DNA from: WJKG01 sp964627305
Lineage (GTDB): Bacteria; Zixibacteria; MSB-5A5; GN15; FEB-12
Length of the DNA: 64,000 bases
Direction: 5' to 3'
Assembly: GCA_964627305.1 (NCBI GenBank)
Contig: CAZVHP010000001.1
Coordinates: 248,001 to 312,000, forward strand
In this document: in pieces, positions 52,174 to 60,763 of the stretch
Layout of the letters: each line of letters starts with the position of its first letter
How positions within the stretch are numbered: the first letter of the stretch is position 1
Program-made: the position numbers and the translations under genes
Notes under the pieces: model-generated
The model's input: the letters and a program-made list of their open reading frames with translations, nothing else
Told to the model about the DNA's origin: nothing
The model's database searches: none

Positions 52174-54189
52174 TCAGAACTCCCGCTTGTCGGCTGTGGC
52201 CAGTTGCGTGACCATCGAAACCTCCTCACCACTGCCCAGCATATAGATGACGTCTCCCGTCCTCAGCGTAAACTCCCCCTCCGGATTCGGGTGCATTCGC
52301 TTGCCGCGATATACTCCCACCACCGTCACACCGTGTCTCTTCCGAAGGTCCAGTTCGGCCAGGGACCTGTCTGCCAGCGATGACTGTTCGTGCAGCGTGA
52401 CCGGGACTATTTCAAGATCGGGAGTATGACGCCTCAGATCCGAAAGCCGCGCGGAGGGGGCTGACATCGATCTGAACATGCCATAGCCGTCCGCCCGCAC
52501 GGTGTCAACAAAGCGCTCGATTTGGTCGATCGGCACCAGATAGCGCGCCAGTACCCGGGTGAATATTTCAATCGAGGTCTCGAATTCCTCGGGAATGACT
52601 TCTTCCGCGCCACCCTCAAGCAAATCCGGCATCTCCTTGACAAACCGTGTGCGCACGATCAGATATACCGATGGATTCAATGCCTTGACCTGGCGGACGA
52701 TATTCCGTGTGGCCGCCGGATCCGAGATCGCAATTACCACCACCCGCGCCTCCTTGATGCCGGCGTGCAGGAGCACCTCCTTACTGGTAGCATCACCATA
52801 CCGAATCGGTCGCCCCAACTTGCGTTCTCGGCGCACCGTCTCAGGATTCATCTCGATGATCAGATGGGGGATATCAACCTCACGTGCTGCCCGTGCCAGG
52901 TTGTTCCCGTTAAGACCATAGCCGATGATAATCAGGTGGTCACGCAACTCCCCCTGTCCGCTGGTGTCGTTATCAGAGATGTCGCTGTCTGCTGCCGCGA
53001 CAACCTTGCTCCCCACTAGTCTGTTGGCCAGGGCCGGTGCCCCCGCGATTATGAACGGCGTTGCCGCCATCGTAAGGATACTTACCGCAATGAATGCCTG
53101 GTACGTATCCTGATCCAGCAGCCCCGTCGATACGCCAACCCGCGAGAGGATGAAGGAAAACTCCCCAATCTGGCTGAGAGCCAGGCCCGAGATGATCGCA
53201 ATTCGTGTCGGCAAACCTAAGATGACAACCACCCCTCCTGCCAGAACACTCTTGAGCACCAGCACGACAACAACCATGATCAGTACCATCAGAAGGTTCT
53301 CGGTAAGGAAGCTCAGGTTGAAGAGCATTCCGACTGAGACAAAGAAGAAACTACTGAATACCTCCTTGAACGGAAGGATGCCATCAAGCGCCTGGTAGGA
53401 GTACTCCGAATCGGAGATGATAAGCCCGGCGAGAAACGCCCCCAGCCCCAACGAAAGACCCAGCTGCGATGTCCCCCACGCGACCACTATACAGATGAGT
53501 ACGATCGACATCAGAAAGAGCTCGCGGCTGCGAGTGCGCGTGATATGGTAGAGCATCCAGGGGACGACGTAACGCGCACCAAGTACGACGGCCACAATAA
53601 TTGCCATTACCTTGATCAGAAGAATGAGCAGCTCTTGCGGGACATCGGTTTGCCCCCCGGCGAGCAGTGGCGTCAGTATCATCATGGGAACAATCACAAT
53701 GTCCTGCAGAATCAAAACGGACAGCACTACCCGCCCGTGCGGAGTCTCCATCTCAGCTCGGTCCTGCATGGTTTTGAGTACGATTGCGGTCGAACTGAGC
53801 GCAACCAGGCAGCCGGCAAATACAGCCTGATTCCAGGGCCAGTGAACAAGCCACGTCAGCAAAGCGACCGTCGCAAGCGTCAGCCCTACCTGCATTCCAC
53901 CGCCAACAATGACCAGCTTGCGGGAGGCGAGTAAGTCCTTCAAAGAGAACTCAATGCCAATTGTGAACAGCAGAAGGATCACCCCCAACTCGGCCAGCAG
54001 CTCCACGGCATGGATCGAACTGACAATTCCAAGAGCGTGCGGTCCAATCAGCACGCCGGCGGCAAGAAAGCCAACAACCGAAGGCATCCGAAAACGACTG
54101 AACAACCACACGATCGCGGCCGAAAACCCAAAAATGACAACAATATCCCGCAGCAAAGGGAAATCTACAACGCCGGCACTGATGATCAT
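52174..54189 (-). CDS. CPA2 family cation:proton antiporter with TrkA domains (KefB-like)
   Basis: The 671-residue protein has an N-terminal antiporter domain of about 13 spans (1-390, with VVGFLAAGVLIGPHALGI and GAFLAGLIISDSEYSYQA). A TrkA-N/RCK nucleotide-binding domain follows (about 415-530, LIIIGYGLNGNNLARAAREV) and then a TrkA-C domain (about 580-665, ending in RTGDVIYMLGSGEEVS). It resembles KefB/KefC and RosB exporters of K+ or Na+. The glutathione-control residues of KefC cannot be judged. It starts three bases after the CaCA gene, with which it is co-transcribed. Confidence 0.9.
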   Translation of the reverse strand: MIISAGVVDFPLLRDIVVIFGFSAAIVWLFSRFRMPSVVGFLAAGVLIGPHALGIVSSIHAVELLAELGVILLLFTIGIEFSLKDLLASRKLVIVGGGMQVGLTLATVALLTWLVHWPWNQAVFAGCLVALSSTAIVLKTMQDRAEMETPHGRVVLSVLILQDIVIVPMMILTPLLAGGQTDVPQELLILLIKVMAIIVAVVLGARYVVPWMLYHITRTRSRELFLMSIVLICIVVAWGTSQLGLSLGLGAFLAGLIISDSEYSYQALDGILPFKEVFSSFFFVSVGMLFNLSFLTENLLMVLIMVVVVLVLKSVLAGGVVVILGLPTRIAIISGLALSQIGEFSFILSRVGVSTGLLDQDTYQAFIAVSILTMAATPFIIAGAPALANRLVGSKVVAAADSDISDNDTSGQGELRDHLIIIGYGLNGNNLARAAREVDIPHLIIEMNPETVRRERKLGRPIRYGDATSKEVLLHAGIKEARVVVIAISDPAATRNIVRQVKALNPSVYLIVRTRFVKEMPDLLEGGAEEVIPEEFETSIEIFTRVLARYLVPIDQIERFVDTVRADGYGMFRSMSAPSARLSDLRRHTPDLEIVPVTLHEQSSLADRSLAELDLRKRHGVTVVGVYRGKRMHPNPEGEFTLRTGDVIYMLGSGEEVSMVTQLATADKREF

Positions 54190-54192
54190 AAA

Positions 54193-55359
54193 CTATCGCC
54201 TCACCAACAAATCGAACAGCCACTGACCGAGCCCGAACAGCACCAGAATGCCTCCCTCAAGTCGACTCAGCCTGCGCCCAGTGTACATGAAGATGAGTAT
54301 GACCACCAGGATCAGGCACATAACTGCCATGCTCAAGGCCGCCTGGTGGCTGACAATGACTGAGGCCGCGATCGGCGGCTGCAGAAGCACCCCTGCAATG
54401 CCCAGCACTCCAAATATGTTGAAGACCGAACTGCCCAGAAGATTGCCGACCGACATATCGGCTGATCCATGCCGCGCCGCCGCCAGCGAGACCACCAGTT
54501 CCGGCGCTGAAGTGCCGGCAGCGACTATCGTGATACCGATAACATACTCCGGAATACTGAAGTAGTAGGCGAACCACAGGGCGCCGAAACCCTCCAGACC
54601 TCGCGATGCCGGCTCGGCATACCCGATCAGGTACTGACACCCGCCAACAACCATCACCAACCCCACTATCAGGTAGACCGCCTCACCAATCCAGTGACCG
54701 TCCGACGGCTGTTGAGTCGCTGGTCTTCCGCCTGTGTCCCGACGGGCAATGTAAAGCAGCCAGATGTAAACTGCCAGGCCCAGCAGCAGAGCCAGGCCCT
54801 CGATGAAATCCAGCCGCATGTTAAGCAGCGTTCCCAGGACCGGCTCGGTGCTGCCGTCGGCCAGTCTCGTTGCTCCCGGAAGATGTCCCAATGCCACAAG
54901 CGCCAGCACCGTCCCCAACAGCAGTATCGGGCCGTCGCGCTTCACCAGGGGACGAGCGATATGCACACCTCCGGCCGTAAACAGCGCCACCGCCCCGAGG
55001 ATGAAATACATGTTGAAGATATTCGACCCGATGACGTTCGCCACCGTGATGTCCCCGCTCCCGCGCAGCCCGGCCACAACCGAGGCCGCCATCTCCGGAG
55101 CACTCGTACCGAAAGCCACCACCGACAAACCTATCACCAGTTCCGATATGCCCAGCCGACGGGCAAGCCCAGCGGCACCGTCAACCACCCAGTCAGCACC
55201 GCGACTGACCAGCCAGATCAGGATCGCGAAGGAAGCCACTCTGAGCACGATTGCCAGAGCGCCCTCGGTCTCGATCGTACCGATGCCCGCATGCACAACC
55301 GCGAGGAGTACCCCCAGGGCGGCCGGAACTGCAAACTGCCTGTGCCACGGATTACGCAT
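54193..55359 (-). CDS. Calcium/sodium antiporter of the CaCA family (YrbG-like)
   Basis: The 388-residue protein has about ten spans and the two inverted alpha repeats of the family: VVAFGTSAPEMAASVVAGLRG with GSNIFNMYFILGAV, and VAAGTSAPELVVSLAAARHG with LLGSSVFNIFGVLG. It exchanges Ca2+ for Na+ or H+ at the inner membrane. An N-terminal extra span precedes the first repeat. The start is uncertain: ATG 55359 was used, with TTG 55374 as an alternative, and neither has a good ribosome site. It heads the antiporter operon and lies after a terminator. Confidence 0.88.
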   Translation of the reverse strand: MRNPWHRQFAVPAALGVLLAVVHAGIGTIETEGALAIVLRVASFAILIWLVSRGADWVVDGAAGLARRLGISELVIGLSVVAFGTSAPEMAASVVAGLRGSGDITVANVIGSNIFNMYFILGAVALFTAGGVHIARPLVKRDGPILLLGTVLALVALGHLPGATRLADGSTEPVLGTLLNMRLDFIEGLALLLGLAVYIWLLYIARRDTGGRPATQQPSDGHWIGEAVYLIVGLVMVVGGCQYLIGYAEPASRGLEGFGALWFAYYFSIPEYVIGITIVAAGTSAPELVVSLAAARHGSADMSVGNLLGSSVFNIFGVLGIAGVLLQPPIAASVIVSHQAALSMAVMCLILVVILIFMYTGRRLSRLEGGILVLFGLGQWLFDLLVRR

Positions 55360-55401
55360 ACGTTGACGTAACAATCACGCCGATCACGGGTTCAGGCAAA
55401 C

Positions 55402-55447
55402 AAAAAACGGCGGTAGTTGACACCAGTTGTGTGTCACTTGCCGCCGT
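55402..55447 (-). terminator. Terminator upstream of the antiporter operon
   Basis: On the minus strand ACGGCGG...CCGCCGT, with an inner GACAC/GTGTC pairing, forms a long stem followed by TTTTT. It ends the transcript from the small membrane protein gene at 55581-55859. Confidence 0.75.
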
Positions 55448-55580
55448 CATCAGATGCCGGCGCCTACTTATCGGATGATGCACTCTTGTCATGTTATGTT
55501 GCCACTATGGATCACTTGCTCTTGTTCGATGGATGACCTACTCAGAAGTCCAAAGAGAGGGAAGCTGCTGTGCGGATTTC

Positions 55581-55859
55581 TTAGCTCAGCAGCTTGCCCA
55601 CTCCTCGATACAGCCTGCCCGAGACCGGCGCACTGACCAGCAGGACTGCCGCGGCAAGGTAGCAGACCAGCGCCACCAGTGCCACCGATTCAGCCAGCGA
55701 GCCGAAATAGCTCTCCAGCACCTCGCCCGCGTAATCCCACACGCGGCCGCGATAGGCATAAACCACCAGCCCGGTCTCCAGATGGACCAGACCGACCGCC
55801 GCCAGCAGCACTTTCAGCACGTGCTCCAGCAGCTTGTTTGACTTGAAGTAATGGTACAT
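55581..55859 (-). CDS. Small membrane protein, 92 residues
   Basis: The protein has two hydrophobic segments, about 15-32 (VLKVLLAAVGLVHLETGLVV) and 60-80 (VALVALVCYLAAAVLLVSAP), with a short loop between them. GAGGGAAGCA lies just before the ATG. I do not recognise a family. It has its own terminator downstream (55402-55447), and a 15-bp palindrome lies 16 bases before the start, so it looks like a separately controlled gene. Confidence 0.6.
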   Translation of the reverse strand: MYHYFKSNKLLEHVLKVLLAAVGLVHLETGLVVYAYRGRVWDYAGEVLESYFGSLAESVALVALVCYLAAAVLLVSAPVSGRLYRGVGKLLS

Positions 55860-55874
55860 TGCTTCCCTCTCTTC

Positions 55875-55889
55875 GGAATCACTGATTCC
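55875..55889. repeat. 15-bp palindrome before the small membrane protein gene
   Basis: GGAATCA-C-TGATTCC is perfectly symmetric around one base. It lies 16 bases upstream of the 92-residue gene and may be an operator or a small mRNA hairpin. Confidence 0.4.
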
Positions 55890-56085
55890 TTCTCCGTCCG
55901 ATTACCCGGGTATTTGCCCGGATCAGCATAACTCGGCCGTTTCGGACCCGCTACGTCTGCGGTTCCGCGATTACTGTCGAATGTGTGACTGGGAACGAAC
56001 TGGGGGTGAGAGAGAAGCCGGACTGACCTGGAGTCGGTCAGAAACCTCGGTTGATTTGGCATATGCTGCCCGAGGCCTCCGATCC

Positions 56086-56214
56086 CTACATTCGGCTGTC
56101 TGTCACCTCGCTCGATTCGTTCACCCACGCGATCTTGCGATAGCTGTTCATCCCCGAGGGGACAATGAGCTGCCGGCAAAATCGCCTCTTGGCTTGTCCT
56201 GGCTGTGACACCAT
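56086..56214 (-). CDS. Possible small protein of 42 residues
   Basis: AAAAGGAGGACACC precedes ATG 56214, which is a near-perfect ribosome site with a five-base gap. The frame encodes MVSQPGQAKRRFCRQLIVPS, then GMNSYRKIAWVNESSEVTDS, ending RM. It has a basic first half and one Cys. I know no family for it. The strong ribosome site and the preceding terminator argue for a real gene or leader peptide, but composition gives no help. Confidence 0.4.
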   Translation of the reverse strand: MVSQPGQAKRRFCRQLIVPSGMNSYRKIAWVNESSEVTDSRM

Positions 56215-56264
56215 GGTGTCCTCCTTTTGCGAACCGTTTGAGGTTATCGTTGACTCGTGAACAC

Positions 56265-56291
56265 AAAAAAACCCGAGACCTGGGTCCCGGG
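56265..56291 (-). terminator. Terminator or attenuator upstream of the 42-codon gene
   Basis: On the minus strand CCCGGGAC and GTCTCGGG pair over eight bases, with one G-U, around a 4-base loop, followed by TTTTTTT. It lies about 50 bases before the 42-codon start. No gene is seen upstream on that strand, so it may end a small RNA or control the small gene. Confidence 0.7.
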
Positions 56292-56612
56292 GAAAAACTG
56301 CGGATAAGCATCCGGTGGGATAGTCCAGATCTATAACATGCGCCTGCCCTTCAGAAGCTGGCCGTTGTACGTCTTACAAAGTTCAAAAATCATATCAGTC
56401 TCTATCGGTTCCTACACTGAAGGCTTTAGTCGTCTGTTCTGGTTGGCCACCAGAATATGCTGCCCTCTACGTTCTGTCAAGCACTAAGTTGCCTGCTCTT
56501 CATTTTTAATGTGTTACGAGTTATCCACTTTTGCAGGTGGTGGCTGATATCTTTGAGCGGTTGGCCGAAGTGCTGTCCTCTTTGGGCCCCCCCAGCAATG
56601 AACAACTTCTCG

Positions 56613-56641
56613 TTGAACTCGGCCCAGCGATCTGCTACATT
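56613..56641 (+). promoter_or_regulatory. Promoter of the Tricorn protease gene
   Basis: TTGAAC (56613-56618) and TACATT (56636-56641) have a 17-bp spacer, with the ATG about 40 bases after the expected start of transcription. Confidence 0.55.
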
Positions 56642-56687
56642 GCTGCCAGTGTTCACAAAGCATCCTCGATCTCAGGAGAACCGTCCC

Positions 56688-59600
56688 ATGTCTCGTTCTT
56701 TCCCGGCTGCCGCTTTCTTTTTCGCACTGCTGTTACCATTGCTGGTGTCATCGTCGCCGAGTCCGGCCGACCAACCCGGGCCGCAGGGCTATTATCGGTA
56801 TCCTGCCATTGGCGGAGGTTTCATAGTGTTTACCGCCGAGGGCGACCTCTGGCGGGTGCCAATCGAAGGCGGTCTGGCCCGGCGCCTGACCACCCATCAT
56901 GGATGGGAGTATCGCCCCGTTGTCTCACCCGACGGAACACAAGTGGCCTTTACTGCCCAATACGAGGGTACCAGCGATGTCTATGTCATGCCGCTTGCCG
57001 GCGGTTTACCACGGCGCCTGACTTGGGAGAACGAGCAAAGCTATGTCGCCTCATGGATCGACAACAAGATCCTGCTGTATGCCACCTCGCACTTCTCTAC
57101 CCTGCCGAGCTATCAACTGGTCAGGCTCAACCTGACCACCGGTGAGCGGGTACCCGTCCCCCTGGCGCAGGCCGCCGATGGTGTCCATGGTGACGCCGAA
57201 GAGCTGTTCTTCGTCCGTCTCCCGCACCAGGGGAGCCACGCCCGAAACTACCCCGGTGGTACGGTACAGAACCTCTGGAAGTTCACTCCCGATATGGCCG
57301 ACGCCGTAAGACTGCATCCCGACTTCGAAGGTACCAGCCGCAGCCCCATGTGGTGGCAGGGAAGAGTGTACTTCGCCACTGACCGTGACCGGACCATAAA
57401 CCTCTGGTCGATGCTCCCGGATGGCACCGACCTCAGGCAGCACACGTTCCATGAAGGATGGGACGTGAAATCTCCCGCTTTGTCTGATGGTATGATTGTC
57501 TATCAGCTCGGGGCCGACCTGTACCTGTACGAGATCGCCACCGATCAGACGGCCATGGTCGAGATTACTCTCGCCTCCGATTTCGACCAGATGCGCGAGA
57601 AGTGGATCGACAAGCCGATGGATTATCTGACCTCTGCCCATTTGTCCGGTGACGGCAGCCACGTTGTGCTTACTGCCCGCGGGCAGGTGTTCGTGCGACC
57701 GGTGAAGGCCGGCCGAATGCGGGAAGTCACCCGCAATGACGGCGTGCGCTACCGCAGCGCCCGGTTTCTGCATGGCAACGACACCCTGATTGCCCTCTCG
57801 GACGAAAGCGGCGAGGTGGAGTTCTGGCAACTGCTCGCCGACGGCACCGGAGTCCCTCTGCAGCTTACCGACAATGCCGAGGTACTGCGCTTCGATGGCC
57901 TTCCGTCGCCCGATGGGAATCTCATCGCCTACACCGACAAGAACAACAGGCTATGGGTCTATGAACGTGACCGTGATCGGCACCGGCTGGTTGACAGCGG
58001 TCGCTACGGCGCCGCCCATGACCCCACCTGGGCACCGGACAGCCGCCATCTGGCCTGGGTCGGCGAGGCCGAAAACGACTTCTCCCGGATATGGATCTAC
58101 GCGGTTGTTGATGATGAGCGCTTTGCCGTCACCAGCGATCACTATGAATCCTATGACCCCGCTTTCAGCCCCGATGGCAAGTGGCTGTACTTCATATCAC
58201 AGCGCAATCTGGATGCGATCGCCGGCAATGTCTGGGGGCCGCGTGCAGAGCAGCCGTTCCTATACGCTCCGGCCAAACTATATCAGCTGGCCCTGTCCAA
58301 AGACGCCCGGTCGCCATTCGAGTTGAAGGATGAGCTTACCCTCAAGACTGAAGCGACAGCGAAGACCGACAAAGATGACAAGAAGGATCAGAAGCCGGCT
58401 GTCGTGGTCAGCATCGATCGCGATTCACTACCGTGGCGCCTGTATGAACTCCCGGTCGACGGCGGCAACTACACTGACCTGAATGTAACCGATAAGGCTG
58501 TCTACTACCGCTCCTGGCCCGCTGTCGGCAGCCGCAAATACACGCTCAATGTCCTCGAAATCAGCGATGATTCTCCCAAACCGGCCGAATTCGCGAGCAA
58601 CATTTCGGAATACGAGCTGTCAGGCGATCTGTCGAAGATACTCCTGAGGTCCGGCGATAACCTCTATGTCGTCGACGCCTCCGTCAGCCCTCCTGCCAGT
58701 CTCGATAAAGGCAGGCTGGACCTGACCTCGTGGACGTTCCCGCTCAACCCGCGCGAGGAGTGGCGTCAGATGTTCCTTGAGGCGTGGCGTCTCGAACGGG
58801 ATTACTTCTACGATACTGGTATGCACGGTGTGGACTGGACAGCCATCCGCGACAAGTATCTTCCTCTGGTCGACCGCGTCACCGATCGCTGGGAGCTTAG
58901 CGACCTGCTGGCCCACATGATCAGCGAGTTGTCGGCCCTGCATATGACAGTCGGCGGCGGTGATCACCGCACTGCCGAGGAGAAAGTCACCATCGCCTCG
59001 CTTGGCGCACTGCTGATACGCGATGTTCGCGGCGGTGGCTACCGCGTTGACCACATCTACCGCGGTGATCCCGAACGTCCGGAGACACTCAGCCCGCTGG
59101 CCAAACCCGGAGTCGGAATCACCGAGGGGGATATGCTGGTCGGTATCAATGGGCAGGACGTCCTGAAGGCATCGCATATCAACGAGCTCATTCGCAACAG
59201 GGTCGGTCAACAGGTGCTCGTGGAATACAAACCGCATAATCGGTCCGGCACCGAAAAGGCCATTGTCGTTCCCGTCTCAGGAGCAGCCGAGCGCAATCTT
59301 CGCTACCTCGACTGGGAGATCACGCGCCGCCGGATGGTCGACAGCCTCAGCGACGGCCAGATCGGCTATGTCCACATTCGCGCTATGGGGCGCGGCAACT
59401 ACGCTGAGTGGGCACGCGACTTCTTCCCCGTCTGGAATCGCCCCGGGCTCATTATCGATGTCCGCCACAACCAGGGCGGCAATATCGACAGTTGGATTAT
59501 CGGATCGCTGCTGCGTAAGCCGTTCCTGTGGTGGCAGCCCCGCATAGGGCAGGCCGACCCCAACTTCCAGTACGGTTTCGCCGGCCACATGGTCACGCTT

Positions 59601-59972
59601 TGCAATGAATGGACTTCCTCCGACGGGGAAATGTTCGTGGAAGGTTTTCGCCGCCTGCAACTGGGCAAAGTGATCGGCACCCGGACCTGGGGAGGCGGCA
59701 TCTGGCTGAGCTACGCCAATCGCCTCGTCGATAACGGCATCGCAAGTGCGGCCGAATTCGGTGTGTTCGGACCCGAAGGAAGCTGGCCGATCGAATGGTA
59801 CGGCGTCGAGCCGGACAGCACGGTGGACAATCTGCCCCACGAGACGTTCAACGGCCGCGACCGCCAGCTCGAAACAGCCATAGAGCACCTGATGGACAAG
59901 ATACGCACCGATCCGATCGAGCGCCCGATCGGCCCCGAATACCCGGACCGGACACGACCGGACCAGCAGTGA
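56688..59972 (+). CDS. Tricorn protease homologue (S41 family peptidase)
   Basis: The 1094-residue protein has a signal peptide (about 1-28), a TolB/WD40-like beta-propeller region (about 35-650, with VSPDGTQVAFTAQYEG and FSPDGKWLYFIS repeats), and a C-terminal S41 part. That part includes a PDZ domain near 805-850 (GITEGDMLVGINGQDV), a candidate His at 752 (ALHMTVGG), LIIDVRHNQGGN, and the likely nucleophile Ser 978 in SSDGEMF. In archaeal Tricorn the catalytic His and Ser are 746 and 965. A Lys/Asp-rich insert (about 553-572) lies between propeller blades. ATG 56688 follows AGGAGA. It is probably a periplasmic, oligomeric peptidase. Confidence 0.9.
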   Translation: MSRSFPAAAFFFALLLPLLVSSSPSPADQPGPQGYYRYPAIGGGFIVFTAEGDLWRVPIEGGLARRLTTHHGWEYRPVVSPDGTQVAFTAQYEGTSDVYVMPLAGGLPRRLTWENEQSYVASWIDNKILLYATSHFSTLPSYQLVRLNLTTGERVPVPLAQAADGVHGDAEELFFVRLPHQGSHARNYPGGTVQNLWKFTPDMADAVRLHPDFEGTSRSPMWWQGRVYFATDRDRTINLWSMLPDGTDLRQHTFHEGWDVKSPALSDGMIVYQLGADLYLYEIATDQTAMVEITLASDFDQMREKWIDKPMDYLTSAHLSGDGSHVVLTARGQVFVRPVKAGRMREVTRNDGVRYRSARFLHGNDTLIALSDESGEVEFWQLLADGTGVPLQLTDNAEVLRFDGLPSPDGNLIAYTDKNNRLWVYERDRDRHRLVDSGRYGAAHDPTWAPDSRHLAWVGEAENDFSRIWIYAVVDDERFAVTSDHYESYDPAFSPDGKWLYFISQRNLDAIAGNVWGPRAEQPFLYAPAKLYQLALSKDARSPFELKDELTLKTEATAKTDKDDKKDQKPAVVVSIDRDSLPWRLYELPVDGGNYTDLNVTDKAVYYRSWPAVGSRKYTLNVLEISDDSPKPAEFASNISEYELSGDLSKILLRSGDNLYVVDASVSPPASLDKGRLDLTSWTFPLNPREEWRQMFLEAWRLERDYFYDTGMHGVDWTAIRDKYLPLVDRVTDRWELSDLLAHMISELSALHMTVGGGDHRTAEEKVTIASLGALLIRDVRGGGYRVDHIYRGDPERPETLSPLAKPGVGITEGDMLVGINGQDVLKASHINELIRNRVGQQVLVEYKPHNRSGTEKAIVVPVSGAAERNLRYLDWEITRRRMVDSLSDGQIGYVHIRAMGRGNYAEWARDFFPVWNRPGLIIDVRHNQGGNIDSWIIGSLLRKPFLWWQPRIGQADPNFQYGFAGHMVTLCNEWTSSDGEMFVEGFRRLQLGKVIGTRTWGGGIWLSYANRLVDNGIASAAEFGVFGPEGSWPIEWYGVEPDSTVDNLPHETFNGRDRQLETAIEHLMDKIRTDPIERPIGPEYPDRTRPDQQ

Positions 59973-60044
59973 CGGCGGCTTTCAGCTCGCCAGGGAGGAC
60001 AGCAGACCAAAGCGCAGAATCATGGACAGCCGTGAAAACTTTAG

Positions 60045-60073
60045 TTGCCGCCGGTGTGTATCATTGCTATATG
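60045..60073 (+). promoter_or_regulatory. Promoter of the lipoprotein pair
   Basis: TTGCCG (60045-60050) and TATATG (60068-60073) are 17 bp apart, about 70 bases before the LpoB-like gene. Confidence 0.5.
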
Positions 60074-60146
60074 GCGACCGACAAACATCAAAGGGTGATA
60101 GACGCATTCTAACACCAATAAACTATTCAGATTAGGGAATGATCAC

Positions 60147-60743
60147 ATGAAGCAGCTCATCGTTCTGGTTCTCATAGGAGCACTGCTGACTGCCTGTGGC
60201 GGCGGCAAGCAGGTGACCCGGCTGGAGGCCGACACCGTCACCGATCTGTCCGGTCGCTGGAATGACACCGATGCCCGGCTGGTGGCCGAGGAGATGATCG
60301 GCGATGCCCTGACTCATCGCTGGCTCACGGACTACATCGAACAGCAGGGTTCCCGCCCGGTGGTCACGGTTGGCATCATTCGCAACATGACCAGCGAGCA
60401 CATTAATATGGAGGTGTTCACGACCGAGTTTGAACGCCAGCTCATCAATTCCGGCAAGGTCCGGTTCGTGGCCAGCAAGGATGTCCGCGCCGAACTGCGC
60501 GCCGAACGCCAGGAACAGCAGGAATTCGCAACCGCCGAGACCGCCAAGAGAATGCGCGCTGAAACCGGAGCCGATTTCATGCTCCAGGGGCACGTCAAGA
60601 CCATAACCGATACCGAGGGTGGGAAGTCAGTCGTCTATTACAAGACCGATTTTGAGCTGGTCAACATCGAGTCCATGGAAAAGGTCTGGATCGGTACCAA
60701 GGAGATCAAAAAGGGTATCTCGCAGGGCAGGACGAAGTGGTAG
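60147..60743 (+). CDS. LpoB-like penicillin-binding protein activator lipoprotein
   Basis: The 198-residue protein has a lipobox LLTAC with the lipidated Cys at 17. The mature domain has VVTVGIIRNMTSEHINMEVF, NSGKVRFVASKDVRAELRAE and GADFMLQGHVKTI, the pattern of LpoB, an outer membrane lipoprotein that activates PBP1B in E. coli. Here the target PBP is unknown. It starts at ATG 60147 after AGGG. The COG3014-like lipoprotein gene follows after 20 bases, an arrangement common in other bacteria. Confidence 0.87.
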   Translation: MKQLIVLVLIGALLTACGGGKQVTRLEADTVTDLSGRWNDTDARLVAEEMIGDALTHRWLTDYIEQQGSRPVVTVGIIRNMTSEHINMEVFTTEFERQLINSGKVRFVASKDVRAELRAERQEQQEFATAETAKRMRAETGADFMLQGHVKTITDTEGGKSVVYYKTDFELVNIESMEKVWIGTKEIKKGISQGRTKW

Positions 60744-60763
60744 CAGCCTGAGGGGGTGACCTG

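Larger units (their letters stand above)
55860..56687. other. Long intergenic region with a possible small gene and RNA signals
   Basis: The 828 bases before the Tricorn gene contain, on the minus strand, a palindrome (55875-55889), a 42-codon frame with an AGGAGG site (56086-56214) and a terminator (56265-56291). The plus-strand promoter of the Tricorn gene lies at 56613-56641. The remainder shows nothing I can name. Confidence 0.45.

Noticed and set aside
55814..56311. A 165-codon minus-strand frame across the terminator and small ORF region.
   Set aside because: It runs through the intrinsic terminator, has no family likeness, and its start has no ribosome site.
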